Shown: positions 8,674 to 20,129 of the stretch, piece by piece
Position numbering within the stretch: the first letter of the stretch is position 1
How the letters are laid out: each line of letters starts with the position of its first letter
Assembly: GCF_041906005.1 (NCBI RefSeq)
Contig: NZ_JAYRJY010000001.1
Location: 2,418,001-2,482,000 of the forward strand
DNA length: 64,000 nucleotides
Source of the DNA: Ferrovibrio sp041906005
GTDB lineage: Bacteria; Pseudomonadota; Alphaproteobacteria; Ferrovibrionales; Ferrovibrionaceae
Direction: 5' to 3'
Notes under the pieces: model-generated
Told to the model about the DNA's origin: nothing
The model's database searches: none
Seen by the model: the letters and a program-made list of their open reading frames with translations, nothing else
Made by a program: the position numbers and the translations under genes

Positions 8674-9885
8674 GTGTTCGCCCTGTCCGAGTCCAGCCCC
8701 CGTCGCCTGCCATCCATCGTGATCCTGGTCGCCATGTCGGCGATCGGCCCGATGGCGCTCAATATCTTCATGCCTTCGATGCCGGGCCTGGCCCGGCATT
8801 TCCAGGTCGATTACGGCCTGGTGCAGCTCACGCTCACCTTCTACCTGATCGGCCTCGGCCTGGCGCAGCTTGTCTATGGCCCCTTGAGCGACCGGTATGG
8901 TCGCCGCCCGGTGCTGCTCTGCGGATTGGCGATCTTCTGTGTCGGCAGCCTGCTCTGCGCACTGGCGCCCTCGATCGAGATGTTGATGATCGGCCGTGCC
9001 TTCCAGGCGATCGGCGGCTGTTCGGGCCTGGTGCTGGGCCGTGCCATCATCCGCGACCTCTATGACCGCGACCGTTCGGCGGCGATGATCGGTTACGTCA
9101 CCATGGCGATGTCGCTGGCGCCGATGTTTTCGCCGGCGCTCGGCGGTTATCTGGACACGCTGTTCGGCTGGCGCGCCAGCTTCGCCTTCTGTGCCGTGGC
9201 CGGCATCATCGTGCTGGCCTGCGTGACCGTCACCCTGCGGGAAACCCTGGCCGAGCCCGGGTTGGGCGAGGGGATCGGCGCCATGCTGCGGGGGTATGGC
9301 TCTCTGCTGCGTTCGCCCACCTTCTGCGGTTATGCCCTGCAGACGGCCTTCACCTCGGGCATGTTTTTCGCCTTCATCGCCGGGGCCCCTTTCGTGGTGG
9401 TCACCGTCATGGGCCAGCCGCCATCCAGCTATGGCCTGTGGTTCATGGTTGTCTCGGTCGGTTATTTCGCCGGCAATTTCTGCACCGGACGCTTTGCGGT
9501 CAGGCTGGGGGTGGATCGCATGATCGGCATCGGGGCGATCATCGGCCTGTTCGGCATCCTGGCCCTGGCGGCCATCGGCTGGCTTGGCCTGCTCACCCTG
9601 CCGGGGCTGTTCCTGCCCATGGCGGTGGTGGCGTTGTCCAACGGCCTGACGCTGCCGAATGGCACCGCCGGGGCGGTTTCGGTGAATCCCCGGGCGGCGG
9701 GCGCCGCCGCCGGCCTGTCGGGCGCCCTGCAGATGCTGGTCGGCGCCGGCGCGGCCGTGCTGGTCGGCTACGGCCAGGACCTCGACCCCAGCCAGTATCC
9801 GATGATCTGGACCATGCTGGGCAGCGGCCTGCTGGCGGTGCTGGCCTTCGCCGTCGCCGCGAAAATCCGCACGGGACGCACCTGA
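8674..9885 (+). CDS. MFS multidrug efflux transporter, Bcr/CflA family
   Basis: 403 aa with about 12 hydrophobic segments, in the inner membrane. The Bcr/CflA opening (AMSAIGPMALNIFMPSMPGLARHFQVDYGLVQLTLTFYL) and the loop GPLSDRYGRRPVLL, the MFS motif A, are clear; FQAIGGCSGLVLGRAIIRDLYDRDRSA is the conserved region after TM4. Proton-driven drug export is the usual role. The start is taken as GTG 8674; no in-frame ATG lies upstream of the first membrane segment. A paralogue lies at 47351. Confidence 0.88.
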   Translation: MFALSESSPRRLPSIVILVAMSAIGPMALNIFMPSMPGLARHFQVDYGLVQLTLTFYLIGLGLAQLVYGPLSDRYGRRPVLLCGLAIFCVGSLLCALAPSIEMLMIGRAFQAIGGCSGLVLGRAIIRDLYDRDRSAAMIGYVTMAMSLAPMFSPALGGYLDTLFGWRASFAFCAVAGIIVLACVTVTLRETLAEPGLGEGIGAMLRGYGSLLRSPTFCGYALQTAFTSGMFFAFIAGAPFVVVTVMGQPPSSYGLWFMVVSVGYFAGNFCTGRFAVRLGVDRMIGIGAIIGLFGILALAAIGWLGLLTLPGLFLPMAVVALSNGLTLPNGTAGAVSVNPRAAGAAAGLSGALQMLVGAGAAVLVGYGQDLDPSQYPMIWTMLGSGLLAVLAFAVAAKIRTGRT

Positions 9886-9919
9886 AACCGCCCTGCGGTC
9901 CGGGTCGGGTGCGATAAAC

Positions 9920-9976
9920 CCGCATGTTTTGCGGCTCCGATTCGACCCGGCTGCCAAAAAACCGCATGTCTAGCGG
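9920..9976. repeat. Pair of 15-bp near-identical imperfect palindromes upstream of the HU gene
   Basis: CCGCATGTTTTGCGG (9920-9934) and CCGCATGTCTAGCGG (9962-9976) differ at two positions, are each bounded by CCGC/GCGG arms, and start exactly 42 bases apart (four helical turns). The second copy is flanked by A and T runs and could also terminate the exporter transcript. Confidence 0.4.
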
Positions 9977-10092
9977 ATTTTTGCGCTTTCCCCGATGGGC
10001 AAGAGGCCGGCGCGGTGCTATGGAGGATTCGGGAACCAACTCCCGATTCGTTCATAACAACATCTGACGCATCTTTTCTGAGGAGAGAGACC

Positions 10093-10395
10093 ATGGCTAA
10101 AGCGGCCGCCACCAAGACGGTTACTGTGACCGCGAAGCAGATCGCCACCGCGCTGGCCGAGAAGCATGAGCTTCAGAAGAAGGCCACTGCCGGTCTGTTC
10201 GAGGAATTCTTCGCTGCCGTGACCAAGTCGCTGAAGAAGGGCGAGCGCGTTCGCCTGGGCGACCTCGGCATCCTGCAGGTCCGCAAGCGTGCTGCCCGCA
10301 TGGGCCGCAACCCGCAGACCGGTGAGCCGATCAAGATCAAGGCTTCCAAGAAGGTTGCCTTCCGCGCCTCCAAGGTGCTGAAGGAAGCGATCTGA
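10093..10395 (+). CDS. HU-family DNA-binding protein
   Basis: 100 aa basic protein from ATG 10093, preceded by AGGAGAGAG. The N-terminal helical part (AKQIATALAEKHELQKKATAGLFEEFFAAV) is followed by the beta-arm region GERVRLGDLGILQVRKRAARMGRNPQTGE, whose RNPQTGE is the HU/IHF DNA-intercalating arm tip with its proline. The first dozen residues (AKAAATKTVTV) are an extension compared with a classical 90-aa HU. It should bind DNA non-specifically in the nucleoid. It is monocistronic, with its own terminator downstream. Confidence 0.95.
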   Translation: MAKAAATKTVTVTAKQIATALAEKHELQKKATAGLFEEFFAAVTKSLKKGERVRLGDLGILQVRKRAARMGRNPQTGEPIKIKASKKVAFRASKVLKEAI

Positions 10396-10424
10396 TCCGT
10401 CCCGCAAGGACGTTGTCCGATCCA

Positions 10425-10455
10425 GGGCCTGCCTCGCGGCAGGCCCTTTTTCTTT
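10425..10455 (+). terminator. Rho-independent terminator of the HU gene
   Basis: The 9-bp stem GGGCCTGCC/GGCAGGCCC (10425-10433 with 10438-10446) and a TCGC loop are followed by TTTTTCTTT. Confidence 0.9.
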
Positions 10456-10477
10456 GCCGCGTTTCCACCATTCGCCG

Positions 10478-10495
10478 CTGTCATCGTTCCGTCAT
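10478..10495 (+). promoter_or_regulatory. Pho-box-like site (candidate PhoB operator)
   Basis: CTGTCAT (10478-10484), four bases, then CCGTCAT (10489-10495) matches the PhoB consensus layout of two CTGTCAT-like half sites with 11-bp spacing; 13 of 14 half-site bases agree. It points towards the phosphoesterase gene that starts 110 bases downstream. Confidence 0.5.
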
Positions 10496-10605
10496 CCGGG
10501 TCATGGAAAATTCACGGGACAACGGGCAGGCCCGGATTCATCTTCCCGGCCAAGAATTTGTCGCTGCGGTGATTCGCATCGCGTGCCGGCAACAGCAGGT
10601 GACCG

Positions 10606-11487
10606 ATGAACGTGGCTTTCCGTCCCGCCCGCTACCGCACCATATGGATATCCGACATCCATCTGGGCACACGCGGCTGCAAAGCCGACCTGCTGCTGGA
10701 ATTCCTCAAATATACCGAAGCCGACACGATTTATCTGGTTGGCGATATCGTCGATGGCTGGCGGCTGAAACGCTCCTGGTACTGGAACCAGAGCCAAAAC
10801 GACGTGGTGCAGAAACTGCTGCGCAAGGCGCGCAAGGGCACCAATGTGATCTACGTGCCGGGCAACCATGATGAAGCCCTGCGCGACTTCATCGAGGACA
10901 ACGGCCTGCAATTCGGCGGCATCACCGTGCAGATGGAAGCGGTGCACGAAACGGCCGACGGCCGCAAGTTCCTGGTCACCCATGGTGACCATTTCGATGG
11001 CATTGTCACCTGCGCCAAGTGGCTGGCCCTGCTGGGCGATGCCGCCTATGGCTTCGCGCTGAGCCTGAATACCGGCTTCAATCATCTGCGCCGCCGGATG
11101 GGCCTGCCCTATTGGTCGCTGTCGGCCTATCTGAAGCACAAGGTGAAGAACGCGGTCGAGTTCATCTCCGATTACGAGCGCGCCATTGCCGAAGAGGCGC
11201 GGCGGCGCCATGTCGATGGCGTCGTCTGCGGCCATATCCATCATGCCGAGATCCGCGAGATCGACGGCATCCTGTATTGCAACGACGGCGACTGGGTGGA
11301 GAGCTGCACGGCGCTGGTCGAGCATGCCGATGGCCGGCTGGAAATCCTGCGCTGGGCCGAACTGCGCGAAAATCTCGGCTCCTTCCTGCTGGCTGGCGAG
11401 GCCATGGCCGGGGATGAGGTGGCCGGCGAGTCGGCAGAGGATGGTCGCCCCCCCCTCCCGCAGCCCTTGCCCGAACCGGTGGGCTGA
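10606..11487 (+). CDS. Metallophosphoesterase, PlcP/LpxH-like (COG2908 type)
   Basis: 293 aa with a complete dimetal phosphoesterase set: SDIHLG (Asp17, His19), GDIVDGW (Asp47), GNHDE (Asn87, His88), HGDHFD and GHIHH. Automatic annotation would probably say UDP-2,3-diacylglucosamine diphosphatase (LpxH). The blocks GDIVDGWRLKRSWYW, NDVVQKLLRKARKG and YWSLSAYLKHKVKNAVEFI instead resemble the PlcP phospholipases C of rhizobia, which degrade phosphatidylcholine during phosphate starvation, and many alphaproteobacteria use LpxI for the lipid A step. The Pho-box-like site upstream favours the PlcP reading. The Gly/Ala/Pro-rich last 35 residues are probably disordered. Fold certain; substrate inferred. 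Confidence 0.75.
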   Translation: MNVAFRPARYRTIWISDIHLGTRGCKADLLLEFLKYTEADTIYLVGDIVDGWRLKRSWYWNQSQNDVVQKLLRKARKGTNVIYVPGNHDEALRDFIEDNGLQFGGITVQMEAVHETADGRKFLVTHGDHFDGIVTCAKWLALLGDAAYGFALSLNTGFNHLRRRMGLPYWSLSAYLKHKVKNAVEFISDYERAIAEEARRRHVDGVVCGHIHHAEIREIDGILYCNDGDWVESCTALVEHADGRLEILRWAELRENLGSFLLAGEAMAGDEVAGESAEDGRPPLPQPLPEPVG

Positions 11488-11621
11488 GGCCGGCTTCTGC
11501 CCGCCGCGCACCCGTTGGCCGGGTGACTAGCCCGATTCGGGTGCCGATTCGCCCGCCGGTCGGCCCTGGGGGCTGTTCGACAACTCTGGGCAGCGGCGCC
11601 TTTGCTTGGTATTCTCTGCCC

Positions 11622-12035
11622 ATGGGAGTGTTGTCTTCGATACTCGGTGCCATCGGCATCGGCGGCAAACAGGAAGCTGTCAACCTGCGCCAGACCCCGT
11701 CTGGCATGCGGGCCGGCGATATCGTGGTCGGCACCGGCGACAAGGCCGAACCGGGCAAGATGGTCACGGTGCATTACGCCGGCTGGATCTGGGAAAACAA
11801 CAAGCCGACCCGGATGTTCGACTCCTCCTACAAACGCGGCCAGCCATTCGAGTTCCTGCTCGGCCAGGGCAAGGTGATCAAGGGCTGGGACGAGGGCGTG
11901 GCCTACATGAAAGTGGGCGGCAAGCGGGCCCTGCTGATCCCGCCCTATCTGGGCTATGGCGCGCGCGGCAACGGCCGCATCATCCCGCCCAACGCCACCC
12001 TGTTTTTCGAAATCGAACTGGTCTCGGTTCGCTGA
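11622..12035 (+). CDS. FKBP-type peptidyl-prolyl isomerase, cytoplasmic
   Basis: 137 aa starting MGVLSSILGAIGIGGKQEA; no cleavable signal is evident, though the first 15 residues are mildly hydrophobic. The FKBP core is present: VTVHYAGWI, FDSSYKRGQPFEFLLGQGKVIKGWDEGV, LLIPPYLGYGARG, IIPPNATLFFEIELV. It catalyses cis-trans isomerisation at proline. A paralogue with an export signal follows after 81 bases, suggesting a duplication with split location. Confidence 0.9.
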   Translation: MGVLSSILGAIGIGGKQEAVNLRQTPSGMRAGDIVVGTGDKAEPGKMVTVHYAGWIWENNKPTRMFDSSYKRGQPFEFLLGQGKVIKGWDEGVAYMKVGGKRALLIPPYLGYGARGNGRIIPPNATLFFEIELVSVR

Positions 12036-12116
12036 ACCGGCCTGTCCCGGCCTTGCTGTCGCCGCATTCCGGCGGCAGGCTTCGCCGCGTCGTTCCATTC
12101 ATTCGGAGTCTTTGCA

Positions 12117-12554
12117 ATGCTGTTGTCCCGTCGCGCTCTTGCCGTTGCCTTGATCGCGGGCCTTTTGTTTTCCGCCCTGCCATTCGCCGCCCGAGCCCAG
12201 GAGCAGGTCACGGCGTCGGGCCTGCGCTATACCGAGGTCAAGCCCGGCAACGGCGAAACCGCCCGGCGCGGCCAGACCGCCGTGGTGCATTACACCGGCT
12301 GGCTGATGGAAGGCGGTCAGAAGGGCCGCAAATTCGATTCCTCGCGCGACCGCGGCCAGCCTTTCGCCTTTCCGCTTGGCGCCGGCCGGGTCATCAAGGG
12401 CTGGGACGAGGGCGTCGCCGGCATGAAGACCGGCGGCCAGCGTACGCTCGTCATCCCGCCGCAACTCGGCTATGGCGCGGCCGGTGCCGGTGGCGGCGTG
12501 ATCCCGCCCAACGCCACGCTGATCTTCGATGTCGAACTGATCGAGCTCAGGTAA
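12117..12554 (+). CDS. FKBP-type peptidyl-prolyl isomerase, exported
   Basis: 145 aa. The N-terminus MLLSRRALAVALIAGLLF followed by AARAQEQ is a Sec signal with a likely cut after ARA, so the enzyme should act in the periplasm. The FKBP core VVHYTGWLMEGG, FDSSRDRGQPFAFPLGAGRVIKGWDEGV, VIPPQLGYG and VIPPNATLIFDVELIEL is complete. The last eight bases overlap the end of the convergent nucleotidyltransferase-like gene. Confidence 0.93.
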   Translation: MLLSRRALAVALIAGLLFSALPFAARAQEQVTASGLRYTEVKPGNGETARRGQTAVVHYTGWLMEGGQKGRKFDSSRDRGQPFAFPLGAGRVIKGWDEGVAGMKTGGQRTLVIPPQLGYGAAGAGGGVIPPNATLIFDVELIELR

Positions 12555-13107
12555 GCCCTTTCACCACCACTTTCGGCCAGCGTGACGGCCAGGACTTGGC
12601 CGTCACGCGCGCGCGATATTCCTCGATCTTGCGCCAGCCGCTGGGCGTCGGGTGAACCCGGCCGGCCAGCAGATCGGCCACGCCATGCGGCGCCAGCAGG
12701 CGCAACGTGCCGTCATCGTCCATGGTGACGGCCACGGCCGTCGGCGTTTCCAGCCAATGTCCGATGGCGTGGGCGGTGTCGCGGTAAGGGGCGTCGCGGT
12801 TTTTCAGATGCATGCGCGCCATGTTGCGCACCGACCAGGATTGGGTGATGCGGGCGGCCGCCAGTTCCGTCTCGGCCGCGCGCTCGATGGTGCGGCTGAT
12901 ATCGGCCGGGTCGGAATAGACGATATCGATATCGTTGAGCGGCGTGCGCTGGGCAAAGCCGCAGAGCCGGTCCCAGACCAGGCTGCGCACGAACCCGGCG
13001 CCGATGGCCCAGTCCGGCAGACTGAGGCTGCGGGCCAGCCACAGGATATCCATGGCCCAAGGATCGGCGGCGATGATGTCGATGACGGCTTTGTGATCGG
13101 ACGACAT
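12547..13107 (-). CDS. Nucleotidyltransferase-like protein (NTP_transf_6/DUF925 family)
   Basis: 186 aa. GAGFVRSLVWDRL followed by LNDIDIVYSDP resembles the glycine-rich turn and DxD acidic pair of minimal nucleotidyltransferases in the DUF925 family. A C-terminal block with RVHPTPSGWRKIEEYRARV is typical of that family. The activity and substrate are not established for the family as far as I know. It lies 71 bases downstream of the aconitase gene on the same strand but is separated by a strong hairpin. Confidence 0.75.
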   Translation of the reverse strand: MSSDHKAVIDIIAADPWAMDILWLARSLSLPDWAIGAGFVRSLVWDRLCGFAQRTPLNDIDIVYSDPADISRTIERAAETELAAARITQSWSVRNMARMHLKNRDAPYRDTAHAIGHWLETPTAVAVTMDDDGTLRLLAPHGVADLLAGRVHPTPSGWRKIEEYRARVTAKSWPSRWPKVVVKGLT

Positions 13108-13125
13108 GCAGCGATCCTAAAACAG

Positions 13126-13152
13126 AAACGGCCGGGTTGCCCCGGCCGTTTT
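13126..13152 (-). terminator. Terminator hairpin downstream of aconitase
   Basis: An 11-bp perfect stem (13126-13136 with 13141-13151, core ACGGCCGGG/CCCGGCCGT) and TTGC loop sit between the aconitase stop and the next gene on the same strand. On the minus strand the stem is followed by TTTCTGTTTT. Confidence 0.7.
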
Positions 13153-13178
13153 CATGTCTGCGATCTGCAGTATTGCGC

Positions 13179-16160
<2,982 letters not shown>

Positions 16161-16353
16161 GGGGCGATCCTTTCGTGACGGAACGTAAAGATGGGAAAGG
16201 CTGGTCAGGCGGGCGGGAAAACCCGCGTCAGATTGCCGCAAATAGGTGCCGCAAAACCATGGGTTTGCCAAGCGCTTTCGGCTGGAGGAAAGTTCAACCG
16301 GGGTCGAAATTTAGGCAATGAGAAGCATGCTCAGGGGCGCATTGCGCCACCCC

Positions 16354-16383
16354 TTGACGGCCTACTGTCCGTACGCTTATCAA
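16354..16383 (+). promoter_or_regulatory. Candidate sigma-70-type promoter for the acyl-CoA ligase/Liv operon
   Basis: TTGACG (16354-16359), 18 bases, then TATCAA (16378-16383) lies 55 bases before the ligase start in the divergent acnA intergenic region. It is a match by eye only. Confidence 0.35.
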
Positions 16384-16438
16384 CGAGACAATAACGACGG
16401 TATGGCCACAGGCCATGCTGCGTATCAGGAGGCGACAT

Positions 16439-18418
16439 ATGTCCGAGACGTCGGCAATGCCTGACGGGCGTGACCCGTTGGGACGCGATACTATCCCGAA
16501 ATTCATCGCCTACAACGCGCAGCACCGTCGTGACCGCCCGGCCATGCGTGAAAAGGACCTGGGCATCTGGCAGAGCTGGACCTGGGGCGAGGTGGCCGAC
16601 AAGGTGCGCCTGCTGGCCTGCGGCCTGGCCGCCATGGGTTTCAAGCGCGGCGACAAGCTGGCCATCATCGGCGACAACCGGCCGGAGCTGTACTGGACGC
16701 TGGCCGCCACCCAAGCGCTGGGCGCGATCCCGGTGCCGATCTACCAGGACAGCGTGGCGGACGAGGTGCAGTACGTCATCGACCACGCCGAGGCCCGTTT
16801 CGCCCTGGCCGAGAACCAGGAGCAGGTCGATAAACTGATCTCGATCAAGGATCGCCTGCCCAAACTGGAGATGATCATCTTCAGCGATCCGCGTGGCATG
16901 CGGCATTACGACCAGCCCTACCTGGGTGACCTGGAAAAGCTGATGGCCAACGGCGAGGCCTATAGCCGGGCCCACCCGAATTTCTTCGACGAGGAAATGG
17001 CCAAGGGCAAAGGCAGCGATATTTCGCTGATCTGCTACACCTCCGGCACCACCGGCCGGCCCAAGGGCGTCATGCTCAGCCACGACAACGTGGTGCGCTC
17101 GGCCCGGCTGGCGATCGATTTCGACAAGATCAACGAAACCGACGAGATCCTGGCCTATCTGCCGATCGCCTGGGTGGGCGACAATTTCATTTCCTATGCC
17201 GAGGCAGCCATCGCCGGCTTCTGCGTGAACTGCCCGGAATCGGCCGATACCGTGCTGCAGGACCTGCGCGAGGTGGGACCGACCTATTTCTTCGCGCCGC
17301 CGCGTATTTTCGAGAACCTGCTCACCACCGTGATGATCCGGATGGAGGATGCCAGCAGCCTCAAGCGCGGCATGTTCCATTACTTCATCGGCGTGGCGAA
17401 ACGGGTGGGGCGCCGCATCCTGGAGCGCAAGCCCGTCTCGCTGACCGACCGGCTGCTTTATGCCCTAGGCGACCTGCTGGTCTATGGCCCGCTCAAGAAC
17501 GTGCTGGGCATGTCGCGCCTGCGGCTGGCCTATACCGCCGGCGAGGCGATCGGACCGGATATCTTCGATTTCTTCCGTGCGCTCGGCATCAATCTGAAGC
17601 AGCTCTACGGCCAGACGGAATGCACGGTGTATCTGTGCATGCATACCGATACCGACGTGAATCCCGACACCGTTGGGCCGCCGGCGCCGGGCGTGGAACT
17701 GAAGATCGATCCCACCAGCGGCGAGGTGCTGTACCGCAGTCCGGGCGTATTCGTCGGCTATTACAAGAACGATGAAGCCACGGCCGAAACCAAGACGCCG
17801 GAAGGCTGGGTGCATACCGGCGATGCCGGCGTGTTCACCGATGCCGGCCATCTGCGCATCATCGACCGCGCCAAGGATGTCGGCCGGTTGACCGACGGTT
17901 CGCTGTTCGCGCCAAAATATGTCGAGAACAAGCTGAAATTCTTCCCGCATATCAAAGAGGCGGTGGCCTTCGGCGACAAGCGCGACTATGCCGCCGCCTT
18001 CATCAATATCGACCTGGCCGCGGTCGGTTCCTGGGCCGAGCGTAACGGCATCGCCTATACCTCGTATTCCGACCTGGCCGGCCGGCCCGAGGTCTACGAT
18101 CTGGTCAAGGGCTGCATCGAGAAGGTGAACCGCGACCTGTCGTCCGACAGCAGCATGGCTGCCAGTCAGATCAAGCGCTTCCTGATCCTGCACAAGGAAC
18201 TGGATGCCGATGACGGCGAGCTGACGCGCACCCGCAAGGTGCGCCGCCGCATCATCGCCGAGCGTTACGGAGAACTGATCGAGGCGCTGTATTCCGACCG
18301 CGATTCCATCGCGGTGGAGGCCAAGATCACCTTCGAGGACGGCCGCACCGGCACCTTCAAGGCCAACCTGAAGGTTGCCACTGCCGAAACCTACGCCACC
18401 ATGCGCAAGGCGGGCTGA
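16439..18418 (+). CDS. AMP-dependent long-chain acyl-CoA synthetase (FadD15/FAA1 type)
   Basis: 659 aa from ATG 16439, with AGGAGG six bases upstream; the in-frame ATG 16415 is less well placed. The adenylate-forming P-loop YTSGTTGRPKGVMLSH starts at residue 200, and the core motifs YGQTECT, GWVHTGDAG and IIDRAKDVGRL are present. The glycine-rich hinge segment has DVGRLTDGS in place of the common DxxKxxxG. The N-terminus (IPKFIAYNAQHRRDRPAMREKDLGIWQSWTW) is of the bacterial long-chain type. It makes acyl-CoA from a carboxylic acid and ATP. It is the first gene of a Liv-type transporter operon, so the imported substrate may be a carboxylic acid that is activated on entry. Confidence 0.88.
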   Translation: MSETSAMPDGRDPLGRDTIPKFIAYNAQHRRDRPAMREKDLGIWQSWTWGEVADKVRLLACGLAAMGFKRGDKLAIIGDNRPELYWTLAATQALGAIPVPIYQDSVADEVQYVIDHAEARFALAENQEQVDKLISIKDRLPKLEMIIFSDPRGMRHYDQPYLGDLEKLMANGEAYSRAHPNFFDEEMAKGKGSDISLICYTSGTTGRPKGVMLSHDNVVRSARLAIDFDKINETDEILAYLPIAWVGDNFISYAEAAIAGFCVNCPESADTVLQDLREVGPTYFFAPPRIFENLLTTVMIRMEDASSLKRGMFHYFIGVAKRVGRRILERKPVSLTDRLLYALGDLLVYGPLKNVLGMSRLRLAYTAGEAIGPDIFDFFRALGINLKQLYGQTECTVYLCMHTDTDVNPDTVGPPAPGVELKIDPTSGEVLYRSPGVFVGYYKNDEATAETKTPEGWVHTGDAGVFTDAGHLRIIDRAKDVGRLTDGSLFAPKYVENKLKFFPHIKEAVAFGDKRDYAAAFINIDLAAVGSWAERNGIAYTSYSDLAGRPEVYDLVKGCIEKVNRDLSSDSSMAASQIKRFLILHKELDADDGELTRTRKVRRRIIAERYGELIEALYSDRDSIAVEAKITFEDGRTGTFKANLKVATAETYATMRKAG

Positions 18419-18424
18419 GACCAT

Positions 18425-19213
18425 ATGACTGTAGAGAAGAAAATCGGCCCGACCCTTCTGAAGGTCGACAATATCAGTCTGTCGTTTGGCGGCGTGAAGG
18501 CGCTGACCAATATCAGCTTCGAGATCCGCGAACACGAAATCCTGGCCATCATCGGCCCGAACGGCGCGGGCAAATCCTCGATGCTCAACTGCATCAACGG
18601 CTTTTACCATCCGCAGGAAGGCACCATCACGTTCCGTGGCCAGGCCCGCAAGCAGATGCGCCCGCACGAGGCGGCCAGCCAGGGCATCGCCCGCACCTTC
18701 CAGAACATCGCGCTGTTCAAGGGCATGTCGACGCTGGACAACATCATGACCGGTCGCCTGCTGAAGATGAAGGCCGGTCTGCTGTCATCGGCGATCTACA
18801 AGGGTCCGGCCGAACGCGAGCAGATCGAACATCGCGAATATTGCGAGCGCATCATCGACTTCCTCGAAATCCAGGCGATCCGCAAGGTGCCGGTCGGGCG
18901 GCTGCCCTACGGCCTGCAGAAGCGCGTCGAACTGGCGCGCGCGCTGGCGGCCGAGCCCACTCTGCTGCTGCTGGATGAGCCGATGGCCGGCATGAACCTG
19001 GAAGAAAAGCAGGACATGTGCCGCTTCATCCTGGACGTGAACGACGAGTTCGGCACCACGATCTGCCTGATCGAACACGACATGGGCGTGGTGATGGATA
19101 TTTCCGACCGCGTGGTGGTGCTGGATTACGGCCGCAAGATCGGCGACGGCGCACCCGACGAGGTTAAGAACAATCAGGCGGTGATCGACGCCTATCTCGG
19201 CGTACAGCATTAA
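18425..19213 (+). CDS. Liv-type ABC transporter ATP-binding protein (LivG-like)
   Basis: 262 aa, starting six bases after the ligase stop. Walker A is GPNGAGKSSM, the Q-loop region reads GIARTFQNIALFKGMSTLDNI, the signature position reads LPYGLQKRVELARAL, and Walker B is LLLLDEPMAGM. The GQGIARTFQ-type block and the length identify the LivG rather than the LivF branch. Its partners are the two permeases directly downstream and the LivF-type subunit at 22683. The ligand is probably not simply branched-chain amino acids, given the ligase neighbours. Confidence 0.9.
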   Translation: MTVEKKIGPTLLKVDNISLSFGGVKALTNISFEIREHEILAIIGPNGAGKSSMLNCINGFYHPQEGTITFRGQARKQMRPHEAASQGIARTFQNIALFKGMSTLDNIMTGRLLKMKAGLLSSAIYKGPAEREQIEHREYCERIIDFLEIQAIRKVPVGRLPYGLQKRVELARALAAEPTLLLLDEPMAGMNLEEKQDMCRFILDVNDEFGTTICLIEHDMGVVMDISDRVVVLDYGRKIGDGAPDEVKNNQAVIDAYLGVQH

Positions 19214-19225
19214 GGGGGCGGCGGG

Positions 19226-20110
19226 ATGGCGTTTTTCTTCGAGGTTCTGATCGGCGGCCTGATGGCCGGCGTGATGTATTCCCTGGTCGCCCTGGGCTTC
19301 GTGCTGATCTTTAAGGCGTCCGGCGTGTTCAACTTCGCCCAGGGCGCCATGGTGCTGTTTGCCGGGCTGTTCTTTGTCGGCTTCATGGAACTGGGCGTGC
19401 CCATGCTGCTGGCGCTGCTGCTCACCATCGCCGTGATGGTGCTGCTGGCCGGCGTGATCGAGCGGCTGGTGCTGCGGCATCTGGTGAACCAGGAAGGGAT
19501 CATCCTGTTCATGGCCACCATCGGCGTGTCGTTCTTCCTGGATGGCTTTGGTCAGACCATCTGGGGCAGCAACGTGCGCCAGCTCGATATCGGCATCCCG
19601 ACCGATCCGATCTTCCTGATGGATGGCGACATCCTGATCCAGTCCTTCGATCTCTGGGCTGCCCTGGTGGCTGGCACGCTGCTGGCGACCCTCGTGGTAT
19701 TCCAGAAAACCCGCATTGGCCGCGCGCTGCGTGCCGTGGCCGACGATCATCAGGCCGCCCAGTCGGTGGGCATTCCGCTGAACGTGATCTGGATCATCGT
19801 CTGGGCCATTGCCGGCCTAGTCGCGCTGGTGGCCGGCGTGATGTGGGGCTCCAAGCTGGGTGTGCAGCCGGCCATCGTGTCGCTGGCGCTGAAGGCGCTG
19901 CCGGTGCTGATCCTGGGCGGCTTCACGTCCATCCCGGGTGCCATCATCGGCGGCCTGATCATCGGCGCCGGCGAAAAGCTGGCCGAGGTCTATATCGGGC
20001 CGCTGTTCGGCGGCGGCATCGAGAACTGGTTCGCCTATGTGCTCGCCCTGGGCTTCCTACTGATCCGGCCGCAGGGCCTGTTCGGCGAAAAGATCATCGA
20101 GCGCGTGTAG
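19226..20110 (+). CDS. Liv-type ABC transporter permease (LivH-like)
   Basis: 294 aa, largely hydrophobic. The opening FFEVLIGGLMAGVMYSLVALGFVLIFKASGVFNFAQGAMVLFAG matches LivH permeases, including the NFAQG motif. The coupling region RALRAVADDHQAAQSVGIPL and the C-terminal GGFTSIPGAIIGGLIIGAGEKL are also typical. It forms the membrane channel with the LivM-like subunit 19 bases downstream. Confidence 0.92.
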   Translation: MAFFFEVLIGGLMAGVMYSLVALGFVLIFKASGVFNFAQGAMVLFAGLFFVGFMELGVPMLLALLLTIAVMVLLAGVIERLVLRHLVNQEGIILFMATIGVSFFLDGFGQTIWGSNVRQLDIGIPTDPIFLMDGDILIQSFDLWAALVAGTLLATLVVFQKTRIGRALRAVADDHQAAQSVGIPLNVIWIIVWAIAGLVALVAGVMWGSKLGVQPAIVSLALKALPVLILGGFTSIPGAIIGGLIIGAGEKLAEVYIGPLFGGGIENWFAYVLALGFLLIRPQGLFGEKIIERV

Positions 20111-20129
20111 CGGTTAGGGGAAACAGGTC

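Noticed and set aside
8011..9957. Long antisense open frame across the hydrolase and exporter genes
   Set aside because: Spans two real genes on the other strand, with low-complexity composition and no family motif.
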